Both the position numbers and the translations under genes were made by a program. Shown one piece after another: positions 43,801-51,497 of a stretch of DNA of 64,000 nt. Under the pieces are notes generated by a model. That model did not search any database, was not told the DNA's origin, and saw nothing but the letters and a program-made list of their open reading frames with translations. Source of the stretch: an uncultured Arenicella sp. (lineage in GTDB: Bacteria > Pseudomonadota > Gammaproteobacteria > Arenicellales > Arenicellaceae); contig CALAKU010000024.1 in the NCBI GenBank assembly GCA_937922925.1, forward strand, positions 17,296-81,295. The letters are read 5' to 3'. The first letter of the stretch is position 1. The number at the start of each line of letters is the position of its first letter.

Positions 43801-45923
43801 GGCGGGTGGTGATTGAAGTGGGGCAAAATTCGGCCGACTACACATTAGACGCCAGTTTAGAGGCAAGCGAGCCTTGGATAGCCCGTTATCGGTGCGATAG
43901 CGGCTGCGGAAACTTTGTTGACCAAGGCTTTTTCTCAGCGAGCGGAACCCAATCTGATCAAAGCGCGGCAACGCCGCTTGGCCCGGATCAAGATCATCCA
44001 AATACCGATTTCACTTTACTGAATGCCGTCGAATTCTCTGGGTCGTTGAACTTGCCAGCGCCGGTTACGGGTGACGCCATCTTTCGTGTTATCGCCGAGC
44101 AAACGCAAAGCAATGAACGAGTTAGTCAAGTGCTTGAATTTGTAAATGGAAGCGACAGCATGGCCTTCATGCTTACTTTGCCTGCTCAAGACTCAACTGA
44201 GTGGCGACTGTCCTATTCGTGTGACGACAACTGCGATGGATTTGTTCGTGACGGTTTCTTAGGCGACGCAGGTACCGAATTAAATCAAGAGGATGCAAGG
44301 CTATTAAGCAGTGACGAAACCGTTAGCGGGCTTACTTTAAATGTAATTCAATCGTTTGAATTTGCCGGCACATTTCGTTTTCCAAACCTTGCGACGGTTC
44401 AGCAAGAAACCCCGGTTCAACTCACTATCGAAGGCACTACGGTCAGTGATTCGCAAATCATTCGAATTGCGCAAGGTGCCAATAGTGGTGCGTTTTCACT
44501 GATGCTTCCTGGTTCCGCCAGCGGCGAGGCGCTCATCTTAAGCTACGACTGCCTTGGTGATTGCCCAAGAACCAGCAGACAAGGTTTCTTTAACTCTACT
44601 GGTGGTGAATTTTTACAGGAAAATGCTGAAACCTTAGATTTTGACGCAAGCCTAGCTGCGATTGATTTTGTCGGCGCGCCGCAGATCGAATTGAGTGGTT
44701 CTATCAATATCAACCCCGATGATATAGATCTAGCCTCGGGCGATATTCGTTTTGAAGTGGTGCTTGATGACCTGAATTCAGAAAAATCCGAGGTGCTGAG
44801 CGTTGATGTGCTTAACGGACAAACCAGTGGAGATTTTGCCTTTTTCGTCGACCCTGATCCAAGCGTTGATTGGTTGATGAGTTATAGCTGTATTTCCGAG
44901 AGTGACGTTTGCCAGCCATTCTTTGACGGCTTTTATCGCAATTCAGCGCCAAGTAATGTCACCGTAAAGGAATCTGAGGTGACGCTTCTGCCTGCCGAAG
45001 TAGAGCGAACCGATCTCGACATGACGGTGCTCGCGTCCTTTACCGTGACCGGCAGCGTTAGCTTGCGACCTGAAGAGCTTGCCCCCGCGGGCGGTATTAC
45101 CCTATTGGTTGGATTGCAGCGTGATACGATGACGCAAGATCCAAGAGACAACATTTTTGTCAGGGCGTTTATACCAGAAGGCGAGAGAGTAGCGGCTTAC
45201 GAATCCAAAATATCACCGGACGCAGACACCGAATGGATCGCGTCCTATCAATGCGAGCTGGGTTGCGATGGTTTAATTCAACGAGGCTTTTTCTCAAGAA
45301 GTGGTACTCGACCCTTTTTGACCAGTGTGACTTTACTAGACGGCGGGCGAGATCATGCGAGCATTAATCTGCGAATTCTTGAAGGTGAAACCATCAGTGG
45401 CACTGTCTCTTTACTGCAAGGCGAAGTCGCCAGCGGTGGCGGCGTTGAGTTAGAGATTTCGGCCTTCGATGTGGCGGCCAATAGTGGGTTTGCAGAGCTT
45501 GATATTACTACCAGAATTCCGGCTGGGCAAAATTCTGCACCGTATTCAATTACCGTGCCAAGTAGCACCGCATCTCGCTGGCGGATAAGTTATCAATGCC
45601 AGATAACCTGTTTAGGCTACGCGCCGACGGGCATCTACAATTCCGCCGGTACTGTCATAAATACACAAGACGCCGAGCTTCTGGCTGGTGGTCAGGCTCG
45701 CGAAGGAATTGATATGCTGGTTCTTCACGAAGACGCCCAGCTGAATGATGACGACGGCGACGGTGTCTTAAACGATGCTGATAACTGCCAATTTATTCCT
45801 AACCAAGACCAAGCTGACAGCAATCGAAATGGGCTTGGTGACCTTTGTGACGACGAAGGAGACGCACCACTGTGCGTGCCTATCCGCGCGACCAATGGAG
45901 CGATCGCCTTGATTTGCGTATAA
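40809..45923 (+). CDS. Giant secreted protein of 14 two-cysteine modules plus TSP3-like tail
   Basis: The start is ATG 40809, after GGGTG. The N-terminus (CFAVVLLSGCLLLPSTASAQA) holds both a possible lipobox LSGC and a signal peptidase I site ASA-Q. From residue 42 the protein consists of 14 modules of about 115 residues. Each begins with ISGSVSLP-like motifs (LSGSIELP, ISGTISYP, ISGTVSLL) and contains WRISYSC..GCDGF..GFYSSTGT-like segments with a Cys pair and a Trp-x-Val/Ile-x-Tyr pattern; the copies have diverged to perhaps 30-40 percent by eye. The tail (NDDDGDGVLNDADNC ... ADSNRNGLGDLCDD) is one TSP3 calcium repeat unit. An adhesin, matrix or polysaccharide-binding role is inferred; I do not recognise a named family. 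Confidence 0.85.
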   Translation: MGKFEASMRAVRALGQLVCFAVVLLSGCLLLPSTASAQAFTLSGSIELPAGRSADEDISFSVQARRTPTFVLVSSSPAADISAGTTSADFSMTISDARNNGEDWTLVYFCNSGCEGLGTPGVHNEATGTQLLIPGFEATTFTSDTTDIVFPILKGDIISGSISLPNDQVAPAGGLQVRVRLVNTVNPFEFVNGLFLTIPENANSVDYSITSDLSDTDNRYRISYDCDSSCEGLYLDRGFSAGAATVVAESDAVLVNGGSDVSPINLTLLSASQISGEVVMPDEVATPAGGLSLRVNAVDVDDTSTSISQTITIDENSDRQNYSIPIPGNTSARWLVTYSCNNACEGFSRLGNRYSDQGTVTAFEAQTLLTGSLSYGDINFNVLEERTISGTVSLPGGAVADEDISVQVFVSDQNDIAQVNSTGVTILSGESSVAYELEMPDLANLETDYRVRYSCSSCTLFQTSGFYTTTGTVSNFSDSSTVADDADQNNIDLTLLPPTTISGSISVPGATLTTPLMIEVVARNRRDPNDRQATQVTVPANDTNAAAFSVPISSSDRDQWFISYECPNGCPGFLQPAFFAADNGATVNSGDADEFEGGTDVTGIQFSLLASRRISGTISYPDDVQPPAEGAMIQISARDENVTTTPFVIVQQTVTVLPSQVADQAASIDYVLDTVPDDNAAWRVSYSCLSGCDGIVDGGFYSSTGTVSNFGDITLLEVADLPFDNIDLDLIKADTISGTLSLNSDQVAPAAGFPFRITVDSGPSTPIFFEFVTIEDGQNSVDYSVKTISDDNVNWRVQHSCAGDCGSNVIRGFYAGDTTTPLPDESLALSGGNDHFDINMETLAAFEISGMVALPANEVAPLGGFEVSIDAFDSVNQEFSQIRPTIPQGMNSTPYSLPINPDESARWRVRYSCFNQPQCVGKLDSADHVGSPVGTGEGLATQFVGGQDHPNVLLTILNGRTISGSVSLPGGQLAQGEDVVLSVSVLPMSGPFVSSDSRRVVIEVGQNSADYTLDASLEASEPWIARYRCDSGCGNFVDQGFFSASGTQSDQSAATPLGPDQDHPNTDFTLLNAVEFSGSLNLPAPVTGDAIFRVIAEQTQSNERVSQVLEFVNGSDSMAFMLTLPAQDSTEWRLSYSCDDNCDGFVRDGFLGDAGTELNQEDARLLSSDETVSGLTLNVIQSFEFAGTFRFPNLATVQQETPVQLTIEGTTVSDSQIIRIAQGANSGAFSLMLPGSASGEALILSYDCLGDCPRTSRQGFFNSTGGEFLQENAETLDFDASLAAIDFVGAPQIELSGSININPDDIDLASGDIRFEVVLDDLNSEKSEVLSVDVLNGQTSGDFAFFVDPDPSVDWLMSYSCISESDVCQPFFDGFYRNSAPSNVTVKESEVTLLPAEVERTDLDMTVLASFTVTGSVSLRPEELAPAGGITLLVGLQRDTMTQDPRDNIFVRAFIPEGERVAAYESKISPDADTEWIASYQCELGCDGLIQRGFFSRSGTRPFLTSVTLLDGGRDHASINLRILEGETISGTVSLLQGEVASGGGVELEISAFDVAANSGFAELDITTRIPAGQNSAPYSITVPSSTASRWRISYQCQITCLGYAPTGIYNSAGTVINTQDAELLAGGQAREGIDMLVLHEDAQLNDDDGDGVLNDADNCQFIPNQDQADSNRNGLGDLCDDEGDAPLCVPIRATNGAIALICV
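40932..45728 (+). repeat. Fourteen protein-coding modules of about 345 bp
   Basis: Module starts read LSGSIELP, ISGSISLP, ISGEVVMP, ISGTVSLP, ISGSISVP, ISGTISYP, ISGTLSLN, ISGMVALP, ISGSVSLP, FSGSLNLP, FAGTFRFP, LSGSININ, VTGSVSLR and ISGTVSLL. First two spacings are 116 residues each. Copies are diverged, so the expansion is old rather than recent. Confidence 0.85.
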
Positions 45924-45984
45924 GGTAATCTTGATAAGATTAGATTTTGGCCGGAATATTATTGCGAAGATTGGTGTGGATGAT

Positions 45985-46040
45985 GGTGCAAATATTGGTG
46001 AAAGTATGAAAGTATTGGTGCGAATATAGGATGAAAGTAT
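45985..46040. repeat. Degenerate tandem repeat downstream of the giant gene
   Basis: GGTGCAAATATTGGTGAAAG is followed 32 bp later by GGTGCGAATATAGGATGAAAG-like sequence. It lies about 60 bp after the stop codon of the giant gene, and no terminator hairpin was seen in the 266-bp gap. Confidence 0.4.
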
Positions 46041-46189
46041 CGTGCTTCAGCTCGATGCCGCCCGTTAACGGCTCGCGCATTAAGCCTAGCAGGCCAGATT
46101 GTTCAAAACGTCAGATGAGCTTGGTTTGCAAGCGGCATGTCTACGGTTGCACCAAAACCCATCTTAACCGGGGTGTTTAAACAGCGGTT

Positions 46190-46510
46190 CTAATGAGGTA
46201 GGTGTCTAGAATGTAGTGCTTGATTTTGCCATTCAATAACAGAATCATCTCTCGAGTCTTCTAGGCTCTGTCGACAGCTGGCGATTTCATTTTCGGATAA
46301 ATTCAGGGAAACCAATATTTTATTAAATAGCTCGTTTAGTTGATCGTCATCGGTGGCGATTGCAATCGAACCCATCTTGAAAAGAATGGCGTGATCATGC
46401 AGTTTTAAATACGAAATCTTCCTTGTTTTCGCGATCCGCACAAAATTGCTCATCAAGCTAACTGTTGCAGCACTCAAGCGAAAATTATGGACATAGGCAA
46501 TATTCACCAT
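46190..46510 (-). CDS. Small protein of unknown function
   Basis: The start ATG 46510 lies 9 bp after AGGAG, a strong ribosome binding site that supports translation. The 106 residues include a strand-rich N-terminal half (MVNIAYVHNFRLSAATVSLMSNFV, ISYLKLHDHAILFKMGSIAIATDD) and a helical C-terminal half rich in Asn, Glu and Ser. No membrane segment or known motif is seen. It shares the ATGGACTATAGTC element with the small gene at 35029, which suggests that both belong to one regulon. Confidence 0.6.
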   Translation of the reverse strand: MVNIAYVHNFRLSAATVSLMSNFVRIAKTRKISYLKLHDHAILFKMGSIAIATDDDQLNELFNKILVSLNLSENEIASCRQSLEDSRDDSVIEWQNQALHSRHLPH

Positions 46511-46569
46511 TGTTCCATACTCCTATTTTTTACCAACCCAAGATCACTATACGTGGTTCGCTCGAGCGT

Positions 46570-46582
46570 GACTATAGTCCAT
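46570..46582 (-). promoter_or_regulatory. Second ATGGACTATAGTC element
   Basis: On the minus strand the element reads ATGGACTATAGTC and ends 59 bp before the start of the small gene at 46510. A TATAGT sequence 18 bp further downstream (minus 46551-46546) could be its -10 box, which would place the palindrome over the -35 region. Confidence 0.45.
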
Positions 46583-46708
46583 ACGTCTTAGTCCGAGCCG
46601 GTAAAGGCAGTGATTGCCTGCCGTTGAGCCCCTGATAGCCAACTATTAACTGAATGACACACGCTTATTGATTGATCCAGCATGTGCGATACTTTGCTCA
46701 CCGGCTAA

Positions 46709-48178
46709 TTGCGTCAAAATAAGATTGTGAATATCCCCCATAGGTCTACTTGCCTAAATCGGCTTGCTCTATTCTCGCTGTTATTCGCCTTAGTTTTAGC
46801 GCCCGCATTAAGGGCTCAAAGCAGCCCGGAACAAGCCGACAAGCGTTCTCAGGCAACCGCCGTTTTAGTTGAAGAGCCCTCAGCGCTAGAAAAAGAGCCC
46901 TCAGCGCAAGCACAAGAGCCCTCAGCGCAAGCACAAGAGCCCTTAGCGCTAGAACAAGAGCCCTTAGCGCAACAAAAAGAACCTTCAGCGCAAGAACAAG
47001 CCCCCCCAGCTGAGCAACAACCGCTCTCTTTACTGGGCGACTCGATCGAGCCAGGGTCTTCCAAGATTTTAACTTGGGCGCTTGAGAGTGGATTTTCAGA
47101 TGTCTCTGCCCCGGCTTCTGTGTTAGTGGTCAATGGCTTACAGCCGGGGCCAACCATGTGTCTTACTGCGGCGGTCCATGGGGATGAATTAAATGGCATT
47201 GAAATCGTTCGCCGAGTCGTTTACGAATTAGATGCGCAAAAGCTTTCAGGTGCGGTAATCGCAGTCCCTATTGTTAACTTAGAAGGCTTCAAAAGGGCGA
47301 CTCGTTACTTGCCAGACCGACGTGATTTGAATCGTTATTTCCCCGGTCGTGCCAATGGCAGTTTTGCGTCGCGTATTGCATTCTCCTTTTTTGGCGAGGT
47401 GATTTCGCATTGCGACTTTCTGATTGATGTTCATACGGGGTCGCTCGATCGCACGAATTTGCCGCAAATACGGGCCAATCTAACCGATGAAAAAGTCGCT
47501 GATTTGGCTGGCAGAATGGGGTCTATTGTGGTGCTGCAAAGTAACGGTCGCGTTGGCACACTGCGTCGAGCTGCGACTGATGCGGGTATTCCGGCGGTGA
47601 CCTTTGAGACCGGTGCTCCGAATAATCTACAAAAAAAAGCAGTAGAAGAGGGTGTTAAAACCATCAACGCCGCACTACGTTCACTAGGCTTAACCGCTGC
47701 TTCGTTTTGGTTACGTAGCAAAGAGCCGATTTATTATCGCTCGCGCTGGATTCGGGCCAGTCAAGGCGGCATTTTGTTCAGCAAGGTGGCCTTGGGCGAT
47801 AGCGTTAAGGAAGGCACGGTATTGGGCTTATTGAGTAACCCTATTACCAACAAGACAGCCGAAGTCATATCGACGATGGAGGGGCGAGTCATTGGTATGG
47901 CGCTTAATCAAATTGTCTACCCAGGCTACGCGGCCTATCACATCGGATTGAAGTCGTCAGCGGTCGAGGCAAGCGAGCCAATGGATGAAAGCGACCTAGA
48001 GAAAGATATTGCTGTCGAACAATTACCGAGCCCTGATTTGCCCGCCTCACTACCGGCTGCAAACGCGCCCATTGTTGATTCGCAAGAGCCATCAGCAACC
48101 GTCAGCGACGACAGCGGTGTTGAAGAGGCGACCACCATTGAAGAAATGGAGTTGCCCACAGCTAAAGAGAAAAACTAA
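46709..48178 (+). CDS. Aspartoacylase/succinylglutamate desuccinylase-like protein, exported, with 7-residue repeats
   Basis: A hydrophobic signal (CLNRLALFSLLFALVLAPALRA) is followed by a low-complexity stretch of six 7-residue repeats (EPSAQAQ, EPLALEQ and variants) that probably forms a flexible stalk. The M14-like core starts near residue 110: zinc ligands HGDELNGIE near 155 and DVHTGSLDR near 240, with TFETGAPNN later. The start is TTG 46709 or GTG 46727; it is not settled. In other gammaproteobacteria this gene is found with the ATP-grasp ligase, the retropepsin-like gene and the transglutaminase-like gene that follow here, so it is taken to process a small peptide or amide made by them. 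The family pathway has no settled product. Confidence 0.88.
   Translation: MRQNKIVNIPHRSTCLNRLALFSLLFALVLAPALRAQSSPEQADKRSQATAVLVEEPSALEKEPSAQAQEPSAQAQEPLALEQEPLAQQKEPSAQEQAPPAEQQPLSLLGDSIEPGSSKILTWALESGFSDVSAPASVLVVNGLQPGPTMCLTAAVHGDELNGIEIVRRVVYELDAQKLSGAVIAVPIVNLEGFKRATRYLPDRRDLNRYFPGRANGSFASRIAFSFFGEVISHCDFLIDVHTGSLDRTNLPQIRANLTDEKVADLAGRMGSIVVLQSNGRVGTLRRAATDAGIPAVTFETGAPNNLQKKAVEEGVKTINAALRSLGLTAASFWLRSKEPIYYRSRWIRASQGGILFSKVALGDSVKEGTVLGLLSNPITNKTAEVISTMEGRVIGMALNQIVYPGYAAYHIGLKSSAVEASEPMDESDLEKDIAVEQLPSPDLPASLPAANAPIVDSQEPSATVSDDSGVEEATTIEEMELPTAKEKN
46874..46999. repeat. 21-bp tandem repeat x6 in the aspartoacylase-like gene
   Basis: Units start GAGCCCTCAGCGC or GAGCCCTTAGCGC and have a 21-bp period, so copy-number change keeps frame. 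They encode EPSALEK, EPSAQAQ, EPSAQAQ, EPLALEQ, EPLAQQK and EPSAQEQ. The third unit is an exact copy of the second over most of its length, indicating recent expansion. Confidence 0.88.
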
Positions 48179-48241
48179 ACCTTCGGCACGAACTGGTACA
48201 CTCTTGCCTTTGATAAGAAGAATAATCGTTACTAGATATCC

Positions 48242-48970
48242 ATGCCTATCATGACTCAGATACGGCGGGTTGCATTAAGTTTTGGCTTAATGACATTGGC
48301 CGCCTGCACAACTTTAGAAACAAACACCGACGAGTTGCAATCGCCGAGTGTTCAAGAGCAATTAGATGACCTTGGCGAGCGCCTGAGTTCGTTGAGCGAT
48401 GGTCTGGATTCGCAATACCAATCAATTTGCAAAGAGCAAAATGCCGAACTTGAATCTGAGTTAAAAAAGAACGAGTCACGCATCAGCAAGTTACGTAAAG
48501 AAAATTCCAGTTTGGAAAAAAGTTGCGCTGAGAAAACGCCATTGTTGTTCGGCAATCAGATTGTGGTTGGTGAAATCGAAAATATTACCTTGGTTGAAGA
48601 GGGTTTTAGTAGTTCTGCCCGGATCGACACAGGTGCCGAGACTTCGTCTTTAGGCGTCTACGATTTACGAGCATTTGAACGCGATGGCAAACAGTGGGTT
48701 CGATTCAAGTTAGAGAACAAAAAGTCGGCCGCAAGTTTCGAGTATCGTGTGCGTGGTAGAGCCAGAATTAAACAGAGCGCCATTAGTGAAGGCGATGAGC
48801 GATACGAGATTCGATTGTCGATTCGACTGGGCGATAAAACCTATGCGCGCCAAATATTTAATCTCTCGGATCGCAGTTTTCTTGAACATCAAATTCTAAT
48901 TGGCCGCAGCTTTTTGACCGACGTGGCGGTTGTTGATACTGCTTCCCGATATCGTTTGGGGCGCAAATAA
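48242..48970 (+). CDS. Retropepsin-like (ATP-dependent zinc protease family) lipoprotein
   Basis: A lipoprotein signal with lipobox LAAC (SFGLMTLAACTTLE) leads to a coiled coil (DDLGERLSSLSDGLDSQYQSICKEQ ... KLRKENSSLEKSC), then a 110-residue DUF785-type retropepsin-like domain with the Asp-Thr-Gly motif RIDTGAETSSLGVYDLRAFERDG near residue 127 and GRSFLTDVAVVDTASRY at the end. The family name ATP-dependent zinc protease is historical; the fold predicts aspartic-type activity, unproven here. It lies in the middle of the ATP-grasp cluster, 63 bp after the aspartoacylase-like gene and 1 bp before the next gene. Confidence 0.87.
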   Translation: MPIMTQIRRVALSFGLMTLAACTTLETNTDELQSPSVQEQLDDLGERLSSLSDGLDSQYQSICKEQNAELESELKKNESRISKLRKENSSLEKSCAEKTPLLFGNQIVVGEIENITLVEEGFSSSARIDTGAETSSLGVYDLRAFERDGKQWVRFKLENKKSAASFEYRVRGRARIKQSAISEGDERYEIRLSIRLGDKTYARQIFNLSDRSFLEHQILIGRSFLTDVAVVDTASRYRLGRK

Positions 48971-48971
48971 A

Positions 48972-50465
48972 ATGAACTCTCGTTTGCCCTTCTTCTTTTT
49001 GTTATTTGTACTGATAGCCGTTGGCCTTGGCAGCATCTACTATCGATATGCGCAAACCGGAGTGCCGTTAACGCCGGGCCAACGAATAGATGTTTGGCAG
49101 GTTGAGGCGCAAATTGAATTTCAAGGCTTGGGGGAGCCGGTCACGGTTACCCTGAATTTACCGGGCGACTCACAATTTGAACTCTTAGAAGAATTCACCG
49201 CATCACCTGCATATGGCGTCAATATAGCGCGCGATGAACAACAGTCTAAGGTGGTTTGGAGTAAGCGCGAGGTAACTGGGCCGCAAACGCTTTACTACAA
49301 AGGCTCGTATAAGGAGGCGTTGAATCCGACCAGTGACATTGCCCCAGCTTTGGTTAACAACGCGACTCCGACTTTATTGATAGAGCCTTATGCCAGCAGC
49401 GCCAAGGCTGTATTAGCCCAGGCGACAAGCCAATCCGGCAACCAAGAAACTTTGGTTGAGCAAGTTGTGCAATTGATTAATTCAGACAATCAAAATGTCG
49501 CAATGCTGCTCTCACGCTATTCTCGTACTCGCACGTTTACGTTATTGATGGAGCAAGCCAATATTCCCGTTAAGTCAGTGCGTGGCTTGCAACTTGAAGA
49601 CGAGCGTCGTAATCAATCGTTGATCCCGATGGTCAAAGTATATGCCGACAAGGAATGGCGTTTATTAAACTTGAGTCGCGTCGTGCTCGACGAAGAAAAT
49701 CCGCTAATGATTTGGCTTGAGGAACAGCCATTTTTACTTGATGTCGTGGGCGGCGAAGACTCATCGATTCGTTTTGCTATTAGCAAATTCAGAACCAGCG
49801 CCGTGAGCGAGGCCAACAAAGTAGCTCGGCAAAACGCTTGGGGCTTTGGGCTCTATAGTTTGCCAATAGCCGAGCAGAATTTATTTCGCAGCATTTTATT
49901 GTTACCCATTGGTGCCTTGGTGGTCGTATTTTTACGTATTTTGGTTGGAGTACGATGCAGCGGAACGTTTATGCCCATTCTGATTGCTACGGCGTTTATT
50001 CAAACTGAATTACTGAATGGCTTACTAGGGTTCACTTTAGTTGTGGCCGCAGGTTTGGTTATTCGTTCTTATCTGTCCCATCTTAATCTACTGATGGTCT
50101 CGCGTATTTCTGCGGTGGTGATAGTCGTGATCGGCATTATTATTGCCTTTACGGTTTTTGCTTTTCGGATGGGTTTAACCGAAGCTCTAACGATTACGTT
50201 TTTCCCGATGGTCATTATGGCGTGGACTATCGAACGGATGTCGATTCTGTGGGAAGAAGAAGGTGCGCGTGAGGTCTTGGTGCAAGGTATGGGCAGCTTG
50301 TTTATAGCGATCGTCGCTTATCTATTGATGGACAACCAACTTGTGCGTCATTGGGCGTTTAATTTTCTTGGTGTTCATGTCTTGATTATGGCTGCGATCT
50401 TGATGATGGGGCAATACACCGGGTATCGCTTGCTTGAACTTCGCCGCTTTAAGCCTTTAGCTTAA
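48972..50465 (+). CDS. Inactive transglutaminase-like protein fused to 7TM domain
   Basis: I use ATG 48972 (MNSRLPFFFLLFVLIAVGLGSIYYRY), 1 bp after the preceding stop; the TTG at 48930 is in the upstream gene. An N-terminal anchor is followed by a periplasmic domain of about 270 residues resembling the inactive transglutaminase-like (UUP1) family, with DVWQVEAQIEFQGLGEPVTVTLNLPGDSQF. From residue 310 there are seven membrane segments (SILLLPIGALVVVFLRILVGVRCSGTFMPILIATAF, GLLGFTLVVAAGLVI). The catalytic Cys-His-Asp triad of true transglutaminases is not apparent. The combination with the neighbouring genes is conserved in many proteobacteria. Confidence 0.87.
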   Translation: MNSRLPFFFLLFVLIAVGLGSIYYRYAQTGVPLTPGQRIDVWQVEAQIEFQGLGEPVTVTLNLPGDSQFELLEEFTASPAYGVNIARDEQQSKVVWSKREVTGPQTLYYKGSYKEALNPTSDIAPALVNNATPTLLIEPYASSAKAVLAQATSQSGNQETLVEQVVQLINSDNQNVAMLLSRYSRTRTFTLLMEQANIPVKSVRGLQLEDERRNQSLIPMVKVYADKEWRLLNLSRVVLDEENPLMIWLEEQPFLLDVVGGEDSSIRFAISKFRTSAVSEANKVARQNAWGFGLYSLPIAEQNLFRSILLLPIGALVVVFLRILVGVRCSGTFMPILIATAFIQTELLNGLLGFTLVVAAGLVIRSYLSHLNLLMVSRISAVVIVVIGIIIAFTVFAFRMGLTEALTITFFPMVIMAWTIERMSILWEEEGAREVLVQGMGSLFIAIVAYLLMDNQLVRHWAFNFLGVHVLIMAAILMMGQYTGYRLLELRRFKPLA

Positions 50466-50467
50466 AT

Positions 50468-50519
50468 AAGCCCTTAGCCTAGAAACTTACATCAAGCCCT
50501 TAGCCTAGAAACTTATAAG
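50468..50519. repeat. 26-bp tandem duplication after the transglutaminase-like gene
   Basis: AAGCCCTTAGCCTAGAAACT occurs at 50468 and again at 50494. The gene end itself (AAGCCTTTAGCTTAA) is a diverged copy, so the last codons and stop are effectively copied twice in the gap before the ligase gene. Confidence 0.8.
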
Positions 50520-50525
50520 CCACTA

Positions 50526-51491
50526 ATGTTAAAGCGCCTCTCTAACAAGCTTGCCAATCCTCGAGTACTAAGAGCGCGCGGCGTTATGGGCATGAATCAG
50601 CGTAACTTGTCGTACATTGCGCGCTACAATGATCGGCGTCTTTACCCCAATGTCGATAACAAACTGCGTACCAAGGAAATTGCCTTAGAAGAGGGCATCT
50701 CGGTGCCAGATCTATTGGGCCAAGTTGTCTATCAACATGATGTTGAGGCGGTGTTCGATTTGCTGCCAGAGAGTGGCCGCTTTTGTATCAAGCCAGCCAG
50801 CGGCAGCGGCGGTAAAGGCATCTTGGTGGTAGTAGATAAATCTCAAGACGGCTTCAAAAAAGCGTCTGGTGCCTATGTTCAAGAGCGAGACATTGTGCGC
50901 CACGTATCGAACATTCTTGCTGGCTTATTCAGTCTTGGTGGCGACGCCGATGTGGCGATGGTCGAGTCCTTGATCGAATTCGACCCAGTCTTCAACGGTT
51001 ATAGCCACGAAGGTGTGCCAGATATTCGGATCATCGTCTTTAAAGGTTATCCAGTGATGGCTATGTTGCGTTTAGCAACTCACGCTAGCGATGGTAAAGC
51101 CAACCTGCATCAAGGAGCTGTGGGCGTGGGTTTGGATATCTGCTCTGGTAAAGCCGTGGCCGCAGTGCAGTTTAATCAACCCATTCACTCGCATCCAGAT
51201 ACGGGTAGAGACTTAAGCCAAATCGCCATCGAAAACTGGCCCTCGTTAATGCATTTAGCGGCGCGTTGTTATGAGGTTTCCGGGCTTGGTTACTTGGGTG
51301 TAGATCTAGTATTGGACAAACAACGAGGCCCGCTGGTTTTGGAACTTAACGCGCGTCCCGGTTTGGCAATACAGATCGCGAATCAGCACGGCATGTTGCC
51401 AAGGCTCAAGCAAATAGAGGCCTTGCAATTGCGTCGCCCTCCCCTTGTCGATCAGCGCATCGAATGGGTTTTAGAGCAGTGGTCTAGCTAG
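50526..51491 (+). CDS. Alpha-L-glutamate ligase-like ATP-grasp protein
   Basis: A RimK-related ATP-grasp enzyme of 321 residues. ATP-binding and metal regions are visible: FCIKPASGSGGKGILVV, VAMVESLIEFDPVFNGYSHEGVPDIRIIVFKGYPVMAMLRLAT, NLHQGAVGVGLDICSG and YLGVDLVLDKQRGPLVLELNARPGLAIQIAN, the last holding the Glu/Asn Mg ligands. It should join an amino acid to an acceptor acid by an acyl phosphate. It is the last gene of the four-gene cluster; the product is unknown in the literature I can recall. It ends 6 bp from the ferrochelatase end. Confidence 0.88.
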   Translation: MLKRLSNKLANPRVLRARGVMGMNQRNLSYIARYNDRRLYPNVDNKLRTKEIALEEGISVPDLLGQVVYQHDVEAVFDLLPESGRFCIKPASGSGGKGILVVVDKSQDGFKKASGAYVQERDIVRHVSNILAGLFSLGGDADVAMVESLIEFDPVFNGYSHEGVPDIRIIVFKGYPVMAMLRLATHASDGKANLHQGAVGVGLDICSGKAVAAVQFNQPIHSHPDTGRDLSQIAIENWPSLMHLAARCYEVSGLGYLGVDLVLDKQRGPLVLELNARPGLAIQIANQHGMLPRLKQIEALQLRRPPLVDQRIEWVLEQWSS

Positions 51492-51497
51492 TCTAGA

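Noticed and set aside
43549-44001. 150-residue minus-strand ORF inside the giant repeat gene
   Set aside because: Antisense shadow of the module-rich frame.
46849-47199. 116-residue minus-strand ORF with Cys-Ser repeats
   Set aside because: It is the antisense of the 21-bp repeat in the aspartoacylase-like gene, which has coherent domains.
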